DNA from: Paracoccus sp. (in: a-proteobacteria)
GTDB taxonomy: Bacteria > Pseudomonadota > Alphaproteobacteria > Rhodobacterales > Rhodobacteraceae
Assembly: GCF_030538695.1 (NCBI RefSeq)
Contig: NZ_JAUNTN010000017.1
Span: 1-64,000 of the forward strand
Direction: 5' to 3'
Length of the DNA stretch: 64,000 nucleotides
The translations under genes were made by a program, and so were the position numbers. Below the pieces are notes generated by a model. It searched no databases, was not told where the DNA came from, and saw nothing but the letters and a program-made list of their open reading frames with translations. This document shows, piece after piece, positions 38,725-47,734 of the stretch; position 1 is the first letter of the stretch; every line of letters starts with the position of its first letter.

Positions 38725-38752
38725 AAAAAGGGCGCATCGTGATGATGCGCCC
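38725..38752 (-). terminator. Intrinsic terminator of ompW
   Basis: Read on the minus strand, GGGCGCAT (38752-38745) pairs with ATGCGCCC (38737-38730), followed by five T residues (38729-38725). An additional arm GATGCGCCC at 38709-38717 can also pair with GGGCGCATC at 38730-38738, giving a competing hairpin for plus-strand transcripts. Confidence 0.8.
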
Positions 38753-38774
38753 CCCTGTTCCGAGCCTTGCGGGA

Positions 38775-39374
38775 TCAGAACTTCATCACATAGGACGCGC
38801 CCCAGACAACCGGGTTGATCTTGGCTTCGCCAATATAGGCGCCGTCCAGATGCACGTCGCTCTTAATGCCGATCCAACGGACATTGGCGCGGATCGCAGC
38901 ATTGTCGTTGATCCAGTAATCGGTGCCGAGGTTGACCGCCGGACCCCACGAGTTTTTCAGCGTCAGATCACCCAGCGGGGACTTTTCGCTGAAGAAAGTG
39001 GTATAGTTCAGACCGACGCCGACAAAAGGCTTCCATTGAGTGCCGGTTTCAAAGTGCCAGTTCAGCGACAGCGTGGGCGGCAGATGCTTGACGCTGCCGA
39101 TGCCACCAACGCCAGCCAGCGCGATGTCATGTTTGAAGGGCGTGGCGGCCAGCAGTTCGACACCCAGATTGTCGCGGATGAAATATTCAGCGGTGATCGT
39201 CGGGCGGATGTTGTCGTCCACCTCCAGCGTGGTGCCGGCAACGGTGCCGTTGTTGCTTTTCGGCTGAACGCTGCCGATGCCAAGACCAAGGGTCCATTCG
39301 CCAGCCGATTGCGCGGCAACCGGGGCGGCAAGGGCCAGAGCGGCTGCGGCGGCGATGCAAAGCGTTTTCATCAT
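38775..39374 (-). CDS. ompW: OmpW family outer-membrane protein
   Basis: A 199-residue beta-barrel protein: signal peptide ending APVAAQ, then GEWTLGLGIGSVQPKSNNG and regular amphipathic strands, ending in Phe (SYVMKF) as BAM substrates do. The eight-stranded OmpW barrel carries small hydrophobic molecules. The start at 39374 follows AAAGGAG; a second Met is next. It is inverted within the leucine cluster and has an FNR-type box upstream, consistent with the oxygen-linked control of ompW in other bacteria. Confidence 0.88.
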   Translation of the reverse strand: MMKTLCIAAAAALALAAPVAAQSAGEWTLGLGIGSVQPKSNNGTVAGTTLEVDDNIRPTITAEYFIRDNLGVELLAATPFKHDIALAGVGGIGSVKHLPPTLSLNWHFETGTQWKPFVGVGLNYTTFFSEKSPLGDLTLKNSWGPAVNLGTDYWINDNAAIRANVRWIGIKSDVHLDGAYIGEAKINPVVWGASYVMKF

Positions 39375-39429
39375 GTGACTCCTTTCACGATGTATGACAG
39401 CTTCGTGAACCCGCGCGGCAACCAAGAAC

Positions 39430-39443
39430 ATGATCCAGATCAA
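39430..39443. promoter_or_regulatory. FNR-type box upstream of ompW
   Basis: ATGATCCAGATCAA matches the FNR/FnrP consensus TTGAT-N4-ATCAA at 9 of 10 fixed positions. Its centre is about 63 bases upstream of the ompW start on the minus strand, and about 84 upstream of mccB on the plus strand. A TCATAC hexamer about 40 bases from the centre toward ompW could be the -10 element. Confidence 0.6.
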
Positions 39444-39520
39444 ATCGCTCTTTTTGGCGGGCCGGGTGCGACAGCCTGCCGCAGCGATGCCCCTTTCAGC
39501 GTAAGAAGAAAGTGACGCCC

Positions 39521-41125
39521 ATGAAACTGCGTTCCTCTGCCATCCCGTCCTCGGATCAGTTCCGCGCCAACCGCGATGCGCATTTGCAGATGCTGGAGGT
39601 CGCGCGGCAGGCGGCGGATGCGGCAACGGCTGGCGGCGGGGCCGAGGCGCTGGCCCGCCATGTCAGCCGTGGCAAGATGCCGCCGCGCGAACGGGTGGCG
39701 AATCTGCTGGATGCGGGCAGCCCGTTTCTGGAAATCGGTGCGACTGCGGCGTTCGGCATGTATGACGATGCCGCACCGGGGGCAGGGGTCATCGCCGGGA
39801 TTGGCCGGGTGCATGGGTTGGATGTGATGGTCGTGGCCAATGATGCGACGGTCAAGGGCGGCACCTATTACCCGATGACGGTGAAAAAGCACCTGCGGGC
39901 GCAGGAAATTGCGGAACAGTGCAACCTGCCCTGCGTCTATCTGGTCGATTCGGGTGGTGCAAACCTGCCCAATCAGGACGAGGTGTTTCCCGACCGCGAC
40001 CATTTCGGGCGGATTTTCTTTAATCAGGCGCAGATGTCGGCCAAGGGCATCCCGCAGATCGCCGTTGTCATGGGCTCTTGTACGGCGGGCGGCGCTTACG
40101 TTCCGGCCATGTCCGACGTGACCATCATCGTGCGCGAGCAGGGCACGATCTTTCTGGCGGGCCCGCCTTTGGTGAAAGCCGCGACCGGCGAGGTGGTCAG
40201 CGCCGAGGATCTGGGCGGCGGCGATGTTCACACGCGGCTGTCGGGTGTCGCGGATTATCTGGCCGAGGATGACGCCCATGCGCTTGCGCTTGCCCGCCGT
40301 GCCGTCAGCCATCTGAACCGCCGGGTTCCGCAAACCGTTGTCTGGCAATCGCCCGAGGCCCCGGCCTATGACCCCGAGGAGATCCTTGGCGTGGTGCCTT
40401 CGGATCTGCGCACGCCTTATGACATCCGCGAGGTCATCGCGCGCACCGTTGACGGCAGCCGCTTTGACGAGTTCAAGCCCCGCTTTGGCGAAACGCTGGT
40501 CACGGGTTTCGCCCATATCGAGGGCTGCCCGGTCGGCATCGTTGCCAATAACGGCGTGCTGTTCAGTGAGGCCGCGATCAAGGGTGCGCATTTCATCGAA
40601 CTGTGCAGCCAGCGCAATATCCCGCTGATCTTCCTGCAAAACATCACCGGCTTCATGGTCGGGCGAAAATATGAAAACGAGGGTATCGCCCGCCACGGCG
40701 CCAAGATGGTGACGGCGGTGGCGACGACCAATGTGCCGAAAATCACCATGCTGGTCGGCGGATCGTTCGGCGCGGGCAACTATGGCATGGCGGGTCGCGC
40801 CTATTCGCCGCGTTTCCTGTGGACATGGCCGAACAGCCGCATTTCCGTCATGGGCGGCGAGCAGGCGGCAGGTGTTCTGGCCACCGTCCGTCGCGACGGG
40901 ATCGAGCGCAAGGGCGGCACCTGGTCCGCCGAGGAGGAGGCCGAGTTCAAGCGCCCCACCATCGAAATGTTCGACCGTCAAAGCCATCCGCTTTACGCCA
41001 GCGCCCGGCTGTGGGACGACGGGATCGTGGACCCGCGCAAGACGCGTCAGGTGTTGTCGCTGTCGCTGCGGGCCAGCCTGAATGCGCCGATCGAACCGAC
41101 CCGGTTCGGCGTGTTCCGCATGTAA
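39521..41125 (+). CDS. mccB: Methylcrotonyl-CoA carboxylase beta subunit
   Basis: A 534-residue carboxyltransferase subunit that carboxylates 3-methylcrotonyl-CoA using biotin carried by MccA. The crotonase-like fold shows [55 protein letters not shown] (in part) and [18 protein letters not shown], typical of MCC and geranyl-CoA carboxylase; the cluster favours MCC. Start 39521 (MKLRSS) is taken over the GTG at 39512 because its N-terminus fits the family; neither has a strong ribosome-binding site. Confidence 0.93.
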   Translation: MKLRSSAIPSSDQFRANRDAHLQMLEVARQAADAATAGGGAEALARHVSRGKMPPRERVANLLDAGSPFLEIGATAAFGMYDDAAPGAGVIAGIGRVHGLDVMVVANDATVKGGTYYPMTVKKHLRAQEIAEQCNLPCVYLVDSGGANLPNQDEVFPDRDHFGRIFFNQAQMSAKGIPQIAVVMGSCTAGGAYVPAMSDVTIIVREQGTIFLAGPPLVKAATGEVVSAEDLGGGDVHTRLSGVADYLAEDDAHALALARRAVSHLNRRVPQTVVWQSPEAPAYDPEEILGVVPSDLRTPYDIREVIARTVDGSRFDEFKPRFGETLVTGFAHIEGCPVGIVANNGVLFSEAAIKGAHFIELCSQRNIPLIFLQNITGFMVGRKYENEGIARHGAKMVTAVATTNVPKITMLVGGSFGAGNYGMAGRAYSPRFLWTWPNSRISVMGGEQAAGVLATVRRDGIERKGGTWSAEEEAEFKRPTIEMFDRQSHPLYASARLWDDGIVDPRKTRQVLSLSLRASLNAPIEPTRFGVFRM

Positions 41126-41141
41126 CGCGAAAGGATTCGAC

Positions 41142-41420
41142 ATGACAAAGATTTCACATATTGGCATCGGGCTTTATCAGGGCCAGCCGACCGCTGCGGT
41201 GGTGGTGCAGGCAGGGGCCGGTGTGCCTAAGACCGGCGATTATTTCCGCCTTGCAGGCCAAGACTGGCGGGTGGCCGCTGCGGTGCGCTATCGCGGGCTG
41301 GACGATGGGCAGGTGCAGGCTCCCGACCCCGATCTGGTGGCGCTGATCGTCGAAAATGGCGATGCGCTGGTCGAGGCCCGCGACAGCCTTGCCGGTCAGG
41401 TGCTGGAGATCATCCGCTGA
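41142..41420 (+). CDS. Small protein of unknown function between mccB and mccA
   Basis: A 92-residue soluble, acidic protein (GIGLYQGQPTAAVVV, DYFRLAGQDWRVAAAVRYRG, LVALIVENGDALVEARDSL). No signal peptide, cysteine or known motif is seen. It starts 16 bases after mccB with AAAGGA upstream and ends next to another small gene, so it is part of the mcc operon. It might be an assembly or regulatory factor for the carboxylase, but this rests on position only. Confidence 0.6.
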   Translation: MTKISHIGIGLYQGQPTAAVVVQAGAGVPKTGDYFRLAGQDWRVAAAVRYRGLDDGQVQAPDPDLVALIVENGDALVEARDSLAGQVLEIIR

Positions 41421-41421
41421 T

Positions 41422-41838
41422 ATGGTGCAAGCGACGCTCATCGAACGCCAATGGGTGCCGACCGGGGCGGATTTCGCGCTGTCGCATCCGCTGGCGCAGC
41501 GGCTTGGCTCGCTGTGGCTGTTGGTGGGCTGGTGTGCGCTGGTCGGGCTGGCCTGCCTGATGGCGAGCATCTGGCTGATCGGTTTCTCGGACCTGCCTGC
41601 GGGCTGGCTGATGGCCGTGGTGATGCTGAACGGCCTGCTGTTCCTGATGGCGTTGTTTGCCATTGTCTTTCTGATCCTGCGTCGCCCGCAGGCCATTGTT
41701 CCGGTGTGGATTGTGCTGATCCTCACGCTGCCGTTTTCGGTGCCGCTGATGGCCTATTGGGCCAATGGCACCCGTCCCAATCTGGTCTATCGTCACCGCT
41801 TTGCGCGGCTGGTCGAGGCGACCTATGACCGCAACTAA
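41422..41838 (+). CDS. Hypothetical membrane protein between mccB and mccA
   Basis: A 138-residue protein with three or four membrane segments (about 30-52, 60-88, 94-114) and a C-terminal cytosolic tail (RHRFARLVEATYDRN). I do not recognise a family. ATG at 41422 is one base after the stop of the previous small gene, and the stop is 19 bases from mccA. Its position inside the mcc operon suggests co-expression. Confidence 0.6.
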   Translation: MVQATLIERQWVPTGADFALSHPLAQRLGSLWLLVGWCALVGLACLMASIWLIGFSDLPAGWLMAVVMLNGLLFLMALFAIVFLILRRPQAIVPVWIVLILTLPFSVPLMAYWANGTRPNLVYRHRFARLVEATYDRN

Positions 41839-41857
41839 GCCGCAAAGGACCGTCGCC

Positions 41858-43795
41858 ATGTTTCAGAAAATCCTGATCGCCAATCGCGGTGAAATCGCCT
41901 GCCGGGTGATCGACTCTGCCCGCCGCATGGGTGTGGCGACGGTTGCGGTTTATTCCGACGCCGACCGCGCCGCCCGCCATGTGGCGATGGCGGATGAGGC
42001 CGTTCATATTGGCGGTCCGGCGCCCAAGGACAGCTATCTGCGGGGTGATGTTATCATTCAGGCCGCGCTTGCGACGGGTGCGCAGGCGATCCATCCCGGC
42101 TATGGTTTCCTGTCGGAAAACCCCGATTTCGTCGATGCGGTGACAGCGGCGGGGCTGGTGTTCATCGGGCCATCCGCCGATGCCATCCGCAAGATGGGCC
42201 TGAAAGACGCGGCCAAGGCGCTGATGGAACAGGCGGGCGTGCCGGTGGTGCCGGGCTATCATGGGGATAATCAGGACGCCGCCCATCTGGCCGCGCAGGC
42301 AGAGCAGATCGGCTATCCGGTTCTGATCAAGGCAGTGGCGGGCGGCGGTGGCAAGGGGATGCGTCTGGTGGAACGTCCCGCCGATTTTGCCGATGCGCTG
42401 GCCTCGGCGCAGGGCGAGGCTGCGACCGCCTTTGGCAACCCTGCCGTGCTGATCGAGAAATATATCCAGCAGCCCCGCCATATCGAGGTGCAGGTCTTTG
42501 GCGACGGCACCCGCGCGGTGCATCTGTTCGAGCGCGACTGCTCGTTGCAACGCCGCCACCAGAAGGTCATCGAGGAGGCCCCCGCCCCCGGCATGACGCC
42601 CGAGATGCGCGCGGCCATGGGGCAGGCCGCCACCCGCGCCGCCGAGGCCATCGGTTACAGCGGTGCCGGCACGATCGAGTTCATCGTGGATGGCTCGCGC
42701 GGGCTGCGCCCGGATGGGTTCTGGTTCATGGAGATGAACACCCGGCTTCAGGTCGAACATCCCGTGACCGAGGCGATCACCGGCATTGATCTGGTCGAAT
42801 GGCAGTTGCGCGTCGCCAGCGGCGAAGCCTTGCCCGCGCAGCAATCCGACCTGACCATCACCGGCCATGCCTTCGAGGCCCGCCTGTATGCCGAGGATGT
42901 TCCGGCAGGCTTTCTGCCGGCCACCGGCACGCTGGCGCATCTGCATTTCCCCGATAACGCCCGCATTGAAACCGGCGTGCGGCAGGGGGATACGATCAGC
43001 CCGTGGTATGACCCGATGATTGCCAAGGTCATTACCCACGGTCCCACCCGCGCCATCGCGCTGCGGGCGCTGGAAACCGCGCTGACCCGGACCGAGGTTG
43101 CGGGGACCACCACCAACCTCGACTTTCTGATTGCCTTGACCCGGCACGCGGGTTTTGCCGCCGGGCAGGTGGATACCGGGCTGATCGGGCGCGACCTCGA
43201 CGCGCTGACCGAGGCCGCCGCGCCATCGCCCGAGACCCGCGCGCTGGCGGTGCTTGGCCTGACCGGGCTGCATGAAACCGGCACGACCGGCGGGCTGACC
43301 CTGTGGCAACCGCTACGCCGCACGGTGACATGGAACGGCGGGGACGGGGACAGCGGCGAGGCCGTGCTGGAGGTTCTCGGTCCCGGCCAGGCGCGGGTCA
43401 CGCTGGATGGGCGCAGCCATCTGGTCGAATGGTCGCATGACCGCTGGTGGATCGATGGTACGCCGACCAATCGCAAGGTCGTCACTCATGCCGCAGGCAC
43501 CAGCGTATTCGGTGGCCGCAGTCTGACCCTGATTGCCACCGATGCGCTGGACCGCGAAACCGCAGCCGTGGGCGGCAATCTGACGCTCTCGCCCATGCCG
43601 GGGCTGGTCAAGGCGATCTTCGTTTCGGCAGGCCAGCAGGTCGCGGCGGGCGACCGCCTCGCCATTCTCGAGGCGATGAAGATGGAACACACGCTGACCG
43701 CAGCCCGCGACGGCACCATCGCGGAAATCCTCGCCGCCCCCGGCGATCAGGTCGAGGCAGGTGCCGCCCTGATCCGTCTGGAAGACGAGGAATGA
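41858..43795 (+). CDS. mccA: Methylcrotonyl-CoA carboxylase alpha (biotin) subunit
   Basis: A 645-residue protein with biotin carboxylase (KILIANRGEIACRVI at the start; AVAGGGGKGMRLV glycine loop; FMEMNTRLQVEHPVTE), a BT linker, and a C-terminal biotin carrier domain with EAMKMEH, Lys608 being the biotinylation site. With MccB it converts 3-methylcrotonyl-CoA to 3-methylglutaconyl-CoA. Length fits MCC or other acyl-CoA carboxylases. AAAGGA precedes the start. Confidence 0.94.
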   Translation: MFQKILIANRGEIACRVIDSARRMGVATVAVYSDADRAARHVAMADEAVHIGGPAPKDSYLRGDVIIQAALATGAQAIHPGYGFLSENPDFVDAVTAAGLVFIGPSADAIRKMGLKDAAKALMEQAGVPVVPGYHGDNQDAAHLAAQAEQIGYPVLIKAVAGGGGKGMRLVERPADFADALASAQGEAATAFGNPAVLIEKYIQQPRHIEVQVFGDGTRAVHLFERDCSLQRRHQKVIEEAPAPGMTPEMRAAMGQAATRAAEAIGYSGAGTIEFIVDGSRGLRPDGFWFMEMNTRLQVEHPVTEAITGIDLVEWQLRVASGEALPAQQSDLTITGHAFEARLYAEDVPAGFLPATGTLAHLHFPDNARIETGVRQGDTISPWYDPMIAKVITHGPTRAIALRALETALTRTEVAGTTTNLDFLIALTRHAGFAAGQVDTGLIGRDLDALTEAAAPSPETRALAVLGLTGLHETGTTGGLTLWQPLRRTVTWNGGDGDSGEAVLEVLGPGQARVTLDGRSHLVEWSHDRWWIDGTPTNRKVVTHAAGTSVFGGRSLTLIATDALDRETAAVGGNLTLSPMPGLVKAIFVSAGQQVAAGDRLAILEAMKMEHTLTAARDGTIAEILAAPGDQVEAGAALIRLEDEE

Positions 43796-43799
43796 GCTG

Positions 43800-43831
43800 T
43801 CTTTTGTCTCGAAATATCCAGTCCGCAGGAT
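43800..43831 (-). repeat. GGATATTT-type intergenic repeat, copy 5
   Basis: Reading the minus strand gives ATCCTGCGGACT then GGATATTT then CGAGACAAAAGA, which matches the core and the ACAAAAGA end of copies 1 and 2 in reverse orientation. It fills most of the 49-base gap between mccA and hmgL. Confidence 0.65.
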
Positions 43832-43844
43832 GGGAGGCCAAGCC

Positions 43845-44705
43845 ATGACCCACGTTGAAATCTTTGAAATGGGTCCGCGCGACGGGCTGCAAAACGAAAA
43901 GCGGCTGATCCCGGCGGCAGAGAAAATCGCGCTGGTGAACCTGCTGTCCCGCGCCGGTTTCCGCCGGATCGAAGTCACCAGCTTTGTCAGCCCGAAATGG
44001 GTGCCGCAAATGGCCGATGCGGCGCAGGTCATGCTGGGCATCACCCGTGCGCCGGGCATCAGCTATGCGGTGCTGACCCCGAATATGAAGGGCTATGAGG
44101 GCGCCCGTGCCGCCCGTGCTTCCGAAGTGGCAATTTTCGCCAGCGCCTCGGAAGGCTTCAGCAAGGCCAATCTGAACGCCACCATCGCGGAATCGCTGGA
44201 ACGGCTGGCCCCGGTGGCAGCCGCGGCGCGGGCGGATGGGATTCCGGTGCGCGGCTATGTCAGCGTGGTGACGGATTGCCCCTTTGACGGGCCGACCCCG
44301 CCGGAAAACGTCGCCCGCGTGGCGGCCAGCCTGCGGGATATGGGCTGCTATGAAATCAGCCTTGGCGATACCATCGGGCAGGGCCGCCCGGAAACCATCG
44401 ACGCCATGCTGTCGGCGGTGCTGAACGAATTGCCGCCCGAGGTGCTGGCGGGCCATTACCATGACACCGCTGGCCGGGCGCTGGACAATATCGGGGCTTC
44501 GCTGGAACGCGGTTTGCGGGTCTTTGACGCGGCCGTGGGCGGGCTTGGCGGCTGTCCCTATGCGCCGGGCGCTGCGGGGAATGTCGCCACCGAAAAGGTC
44601 ATGGATTATCTGGAAATACACGGATATGCGACCGGGCTGGACGCGGCACTGATCCGTGAAGCCGCCGCAATGGCGCAGGCAATGCGAGAGGGCAGCCATG
44701 TTTGA
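43845..44705 (+). CDS. hmgL: Hydroxymethylglutaryl-CoA lyase
   Basis: A 286-residue TIM-barrel lyase that cleaves HMG-CoA to acetyl-CoA and acetoacetate, the last leucine-pathway step. EMGPRDGLQNEKR holds the substrate arginine and metal Asp; GHYHDTAGRAL has the metal histidines; GLGGCPYAPGA has the catalytic Cys. Start 43845 follows GGGAGG. Overlaps the next gene by 8 bases. Confidence 0.95.
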   Translation: MTHVEIFEMGPRDGLQNEKRLIPAAEKIALVNLLSRAGFRRIEVTSFVSPKWVPQMADAAQVMLGITRAPGISYAVLTPNMKGYEGARAARASEVAIFASASEGFSKANLNATIAESLERLAPVAAAARADGIPVRGYVSVVTDCPFDGPTPPENVARVAASLRDMGCYEISLGDTIGQGRPETIDAMLSAVLNELPPEVLAGHYHDTAGRALDNIGASLERGLRVFDAAVGGLGGCPYAPGAAGNVATEKVMDYLEIHGYATGLDAALIREAAAMAQAMREGSHV

Positions 44706-45480
44706 AACCATCAGGATTGAGACCGATTCGCGCGGGGTGGCAACGCTTTGGCTGGCGCGGGCAGAGAAACATAACGCGCTCTCGGCGCTGATGATTGACG
44801 AACTGACCCGCGCGGCTGAGCAGCTTGGCGCTGATCCGAAGGTGCGGGTGGTGGTGCTGGCGGCCGAGGGTAAATCCTTCTGCGCGGGCGGCGATCTCGG
44901 CTGGATGCAGGACCAGATGCGGGCCGATGCCGATACCCGCCGCAAGGGCGCGCGGGCGCTGGCGCTGATGCTGAACGCGCTGAATACGCTGCCGAAACCG
45001 CTGATCGGGCGGGTGCAGGGCAATGCCTTTGGTGGCGGCGTCGGCATGATGTCGGTCTGCGATGTGGTGCTGGCTGTGCGCGAGGCCCGCTTTGGCCTGA
45101 CGGAAACGAAGCTCGGCCTGATCCCGGCCACCATCGGTCCCTATGTGCTGGCCCGCATGGGCGAGGACAAGGCCCGGCGCGTCTTCATGTCTGCCCGCCT
45201 GTTCGATGCGTCCGAGGCGGTGGGGCTGAACCTCGTCGCCCGGCTGTGTGATCCAGAGGATCTCGACAAGTTCACCGCCGAGGAGGTCGAACCCTATCTG
45301 CAATGCGCCCCCGGCGCGGTGGCGGCTGCCAAGAAACTGGCCCGTGACCTTGGCCCGCGCATCGACGAGGCGGTGATCGACATGACCATCGAAGCACTGG
45401 TGAACGTCTGGGAGGGGTCCGAGGCCCCTGAAGGCATCGCCGCCTTTTTCGACAAGCGCAAACCCGGCTGGCAGGCGTAG
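44698..45480 (+). CDS. liuC: Enoyl-CoA hydratase, probable methylglutaconyl-CoA hydratase
   Basis: A 260-residue crotonase family enzyme with EKHNALSALMIDEL, the oxyanion-hole block SFCAGGDLGWMQ and the second loop GNAFGGGVGMMSVCD plus LTETKLGLIPATIGPYV. Its place between HMG-CoA lyase and the end of the mcc cluster supports the 3-methylglutaconyl-CoA hydratase step (LiuC); the family alone does not prove it. The ATG overlaps the hmgL 3' end. Confidence 0.85.
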   Translation: MFETIRIETDSRGVATLWLARAEKHNALSALMIDELTRAAEQLGADPKVRVVVLAAEGKSFCAGGDLGWMQDQMRADADTRRKGARALALMLNALNTLPKPLIGRVQGNAFGGGVGMMSVCDVVLAVREARFGLTETKLGLIPATIGPYVLARMGEDKARRVFMSARLFDASEAVGLNLVARLCDPEDLDKFTAEEVEPYLQCAPGAVAAAKKLARDLGPRIDEAVIDMTIEALVNVWEGSEAPEGIAAFFDKRKPGWQA

Positions 45481-45514
45481 CCCTCGGGCAGCGGTTCTTG
45501 CGGCGCTGTCGCAT

Positions 45515-45612
45515 GGATATTTAAGTGAAGAAGAAGCCGCTTTCTTCTTCATCCAAATATCCTCAGGGGGTGAATGGCCGTCAGGCCAGAGGGGGCGCGA
45601 GCGCCCCCTGAT
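45515..45612 (+). repeat. Compound GGATATTT repeat: inverted pair plus double hairpin, copy 6
   Basis: Two repeat cores face each other: 45515-45535 and, inverted, 45542-45562, with 18 of 21 bases paired around a 6-base spacer. Next follow TCAGGGGGTGA and two hairpins: TGGCC-GTCA-GGCCA (45575-45588) and GGGGGCGC-GA-GCGCCCCC (45591-45608). The part from 45542 onward is the same as copy 3, but the first stem differs by compensatory change. The 231-base gap between the hydratase and MFS genes otherwise holds nothing recognisable. Confidence 0.82.
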
Positions 45613-45711
45613 CCCGGCAGGCTGAATTGCGGCATCTGCATGGCTGACGGGCTGGCAGGGCTGGTGAATTGTGCTATGGGCGGCATCTGACAGCTAACAG
45701 GATCAGCCCCC

Positions 45712-46914
45712 ATGACCGATGCCAGCCGCGTCGCAACAGACGCCCCGATCTCTGACGCCCGCAGATTGCGGCTTGCCGTGCTGGCGATGAGCCTTGGTGC
45801 TTTTGCTGTCGGCACGTCCGAGTTTGCGGCAATGGGGCTGTTGCCGTTTTACTCTAATGATCTTGGACTGAATGAGGGGCAGGCGGCTCATGTTGTCAGC
45901 GCCTATGCCATTGGCGTGGTCGTCGGGGCACCGCTGACCTCTATTCTTGGCGCAAAGCTGCCGCGACGGCGCTATCTGGCGGCGTTGATTGCGTTTTTCG
46001 GGCTGATGAATCTGGCGGCTGCCTTGCTGCCCGGCTATGGGGCATTGGTTGGTGCGCGCTTTGCTGCCGGGTTGCCGCATGGTGGTTTTCTGGGCGTGGC
46101 GATGCTGTTTGCCGCCGATGCGCTGCCGCCGGGCAAGCGGGCGCAGGGGGCGGCGCAGATCCTGATGGGGCTGACGGTGGCCAATATCTTTGGCGTGCCG
46201 CTGGCCAGTTGGATGGGGCAGGCTGTGCATTGGCGTCTGGGCTTTCTGGTGCCGGGCGGGCTGGCGCTGGTTTCGGCCATGATGATTTTGCGGCTGGCGC
46301 CGCGTGTAGGCGGCAACCCTGATGCCCGCCCGCTGGCCGAGCTGAACGCGCTGCGCAATCCCAATGTGCTGCTGGCGCTGTTGGTCGGCGCGATCGGTTT
46401 TGGTGGGATGTTTGCGGTTTACAGCTTCTTGTCCGCTGCGATTCTGGAAACCACTGCTGGCCCGGCTTGGGCGGTGCCTGCGGCGCTCTCGCTGTTCGGG
46501 GTTGGGGCAACGCTGTCCAATTGGCTGGCCGGGCGGATGACCGACCGTCTGGGTCAGTTCCGCACTGCTTTTATCGCGCTGGTGGCGATGGCCATTACGC
46601 AAGGCTTTGCCGCTTATGCGGTTGGCTCATGGCCGCTGATGGTGCTTTCGGCGCTGCTTCTGGGGCTTGGTGGCGGTGGGCTGTCGATCTCGATGCAAAC
46701 CCGGCTGATGGATGTTGCCGGCGACGCGCAATCCATGGCTGCTGCGATGAATCATGCGGCGTTCAATTTTGCCAATGCTGTGGGGCCGTGGCTGGCGGGC
46801 ATGGCGCTGATGGCGGGCTGGGGCTGGCGTTCGCCCGGCTATGTGGCCATTGCGCTGAGCATCGGTGGCTTGCTGGCCCTGTGGGCGGCGTGGTCGCGCA
46901 GCCGGCGGGGTTAA
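45712..46914 (+). CDS. MFS transporter, AraJ/YdhP-like drug or sugar efflux group
   Basis: A 400-residue protein with 12 predicted membrane helices. The N-terminus FAVGTSEFAAMGLLP is the signature of the arabinose-efflux-like (AraJ/YdhP/SotB) subfamily, and the loop 2-3 motif is visible in GAKLPRRRYL. The C-terminal half keeps NWLAGRMTDRLG. Exported substrate cannot be told. It converges with the DUF599 gene, stop codons overlapping by four bases. Confidence 0.88.
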   Translation: MTDASRVATDAPISDARRLRLAVLAMSLGAFAVGTSEFAAMGLLPFYSNDLGLNEGQAAHVVSAYAIGVVVGAPLTSILGAKLPRRRYLAALIAFFGLMNLAAALLPGYGALVGARFAAGLPHGGFLGVAMLFAADALPPGKRAQGAAQILMGLTVANIFGVPLASWMGQAVHWRLGFLVPGGLALVSAMMILRLAPRVGGNPDARPLAELNALRNPNVLLALLVGAIGFGGMFAVYSFLSAAILETTAGPAWAVPAALSLFGVGATLSNWLAGRMTDRLGQFRTAFIALVAMAITQGFAAYAVGSWPLMVLSALLLGLGGGGLSISMQTRLMDVAGDAQSMAAAMNHAAFNFANAVGPWLAGMALMAGWGWRSPGYVAIALSIGGLLALWAAWSRSRRG

Positions 46915-47618
46915 TCCTGAGGCGGGTTGTCCAGCAAAATCTGGCGTGAATGAGAGCCGAACTCGCGTCGCCAACTGATCGCCGTGACCAGAAGCGAGGC
47001 CACGGCCAGCGCAAAGCCCCCCGCAAGCCAGGCCAGTGCCGCAATCGAGAAATAGACCGAGCGCAGCCCGGTATTAAAGCTGCGGGCGGCGGTGATGTTC
47101 AGCTCGGCCGCTTGCATGGCGCGGTGCAGTGCCGTCGGGTGGTCATGGTCATTGGGCACCGCTGCCATGGTGATCGCGCAATAGCCGAACAGACGGTGCG
47201 ACCAGACGAACTTCAGGAATGCATTGACGACAAAAAACATCGCCAGCAGCAGTTTGACTTCCCACATCACCGAGGTGACATGGCCCATGTCGAAATCGCG
47301 GGCCAGGGCGGTCAGTTGTTCGGTCTTGCCGATCAGCGCCAGCCCGCCGCCAATGCCGATCATGCAGGCGCTGGCGAAAAACGCGGTGCCTTCGCGCAGG
47401 GTCGTCAGGATATTGGCGTCGAACAGGCGCGGATTACGCGAGATGAACTGCCGCATCCATGCCCGGCGATAGGCCGACATCAGCACGCTGACCGAAGGCC
47501 GTCCGGCAGGTGGATGCTCGGTCAGCCAGCCGATGCCAAGCCAGCCGCCAAACAGCATCAAAAGGCCGAAAATATCAGCCGCGCCCAAGGTTGCCGCAAG
47601 GTTCAGATCGGTAAACAT
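46911..47618 (-). CDS. DUF599 inner-membrane protein
   Basis: A 235-residue protein with four membrane segments and the conserved blocks AYRRAWMRQFISRNPRLFDANIL (in part: RAWMRQ, RNPRLFDANI) and FVWSHRLFGYCAI plus HRAMQAAELNITAARSFNTGLR. This is the DUF599 family common in proteobacteria with no known function. Start 47618 has AAAGG close upstream; the frame is open nine codons earlier but without support. Confidence 0.85.
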   Translation of the reverse strand: MFTDLNLAATLGAADIFGLLMLFGGWLGIGWLTEHPPAGRPSVSVLMSAYRRAWMRQFISRNPRLFDANILTTLREGTAFFASACMIGIGGGLALIGKTEQLTALARDFDMGHVTSVMWEVKLLLAMFFVVNAFLKFVWSHRLFGYCAITMAAVPNDHDHPTALHRAMQAAELNITAARSFNTGLRSVYFSIAALAWLAGGFALAVASLLVTAISWRREFGSHSRQILLDNPPQD

Positions 47619-47734
47619 AGCCTTTGTTAGCGCAAGCCCATGCACCTTTCCAGCCTTTCACGATTTGTCCCGTGGACAGCCCCGGTTTGCCCCGCTATCA
47701 CCCCTGCGAACCATTTGAGAGAGAGGAGCGCCCG

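Noticed and set aside
38634..39515. 293-codon plus-strand frame in the ompW region
   Set aside because: It is antisense to ompW and runs through the ompW terminator and FNR box; no signal or domain is seen.
39440..43309. Long minus-strand frames opposite mccB and mccA
   Set aside because: Both mirror strong carboxylase genes and show no family pattern.
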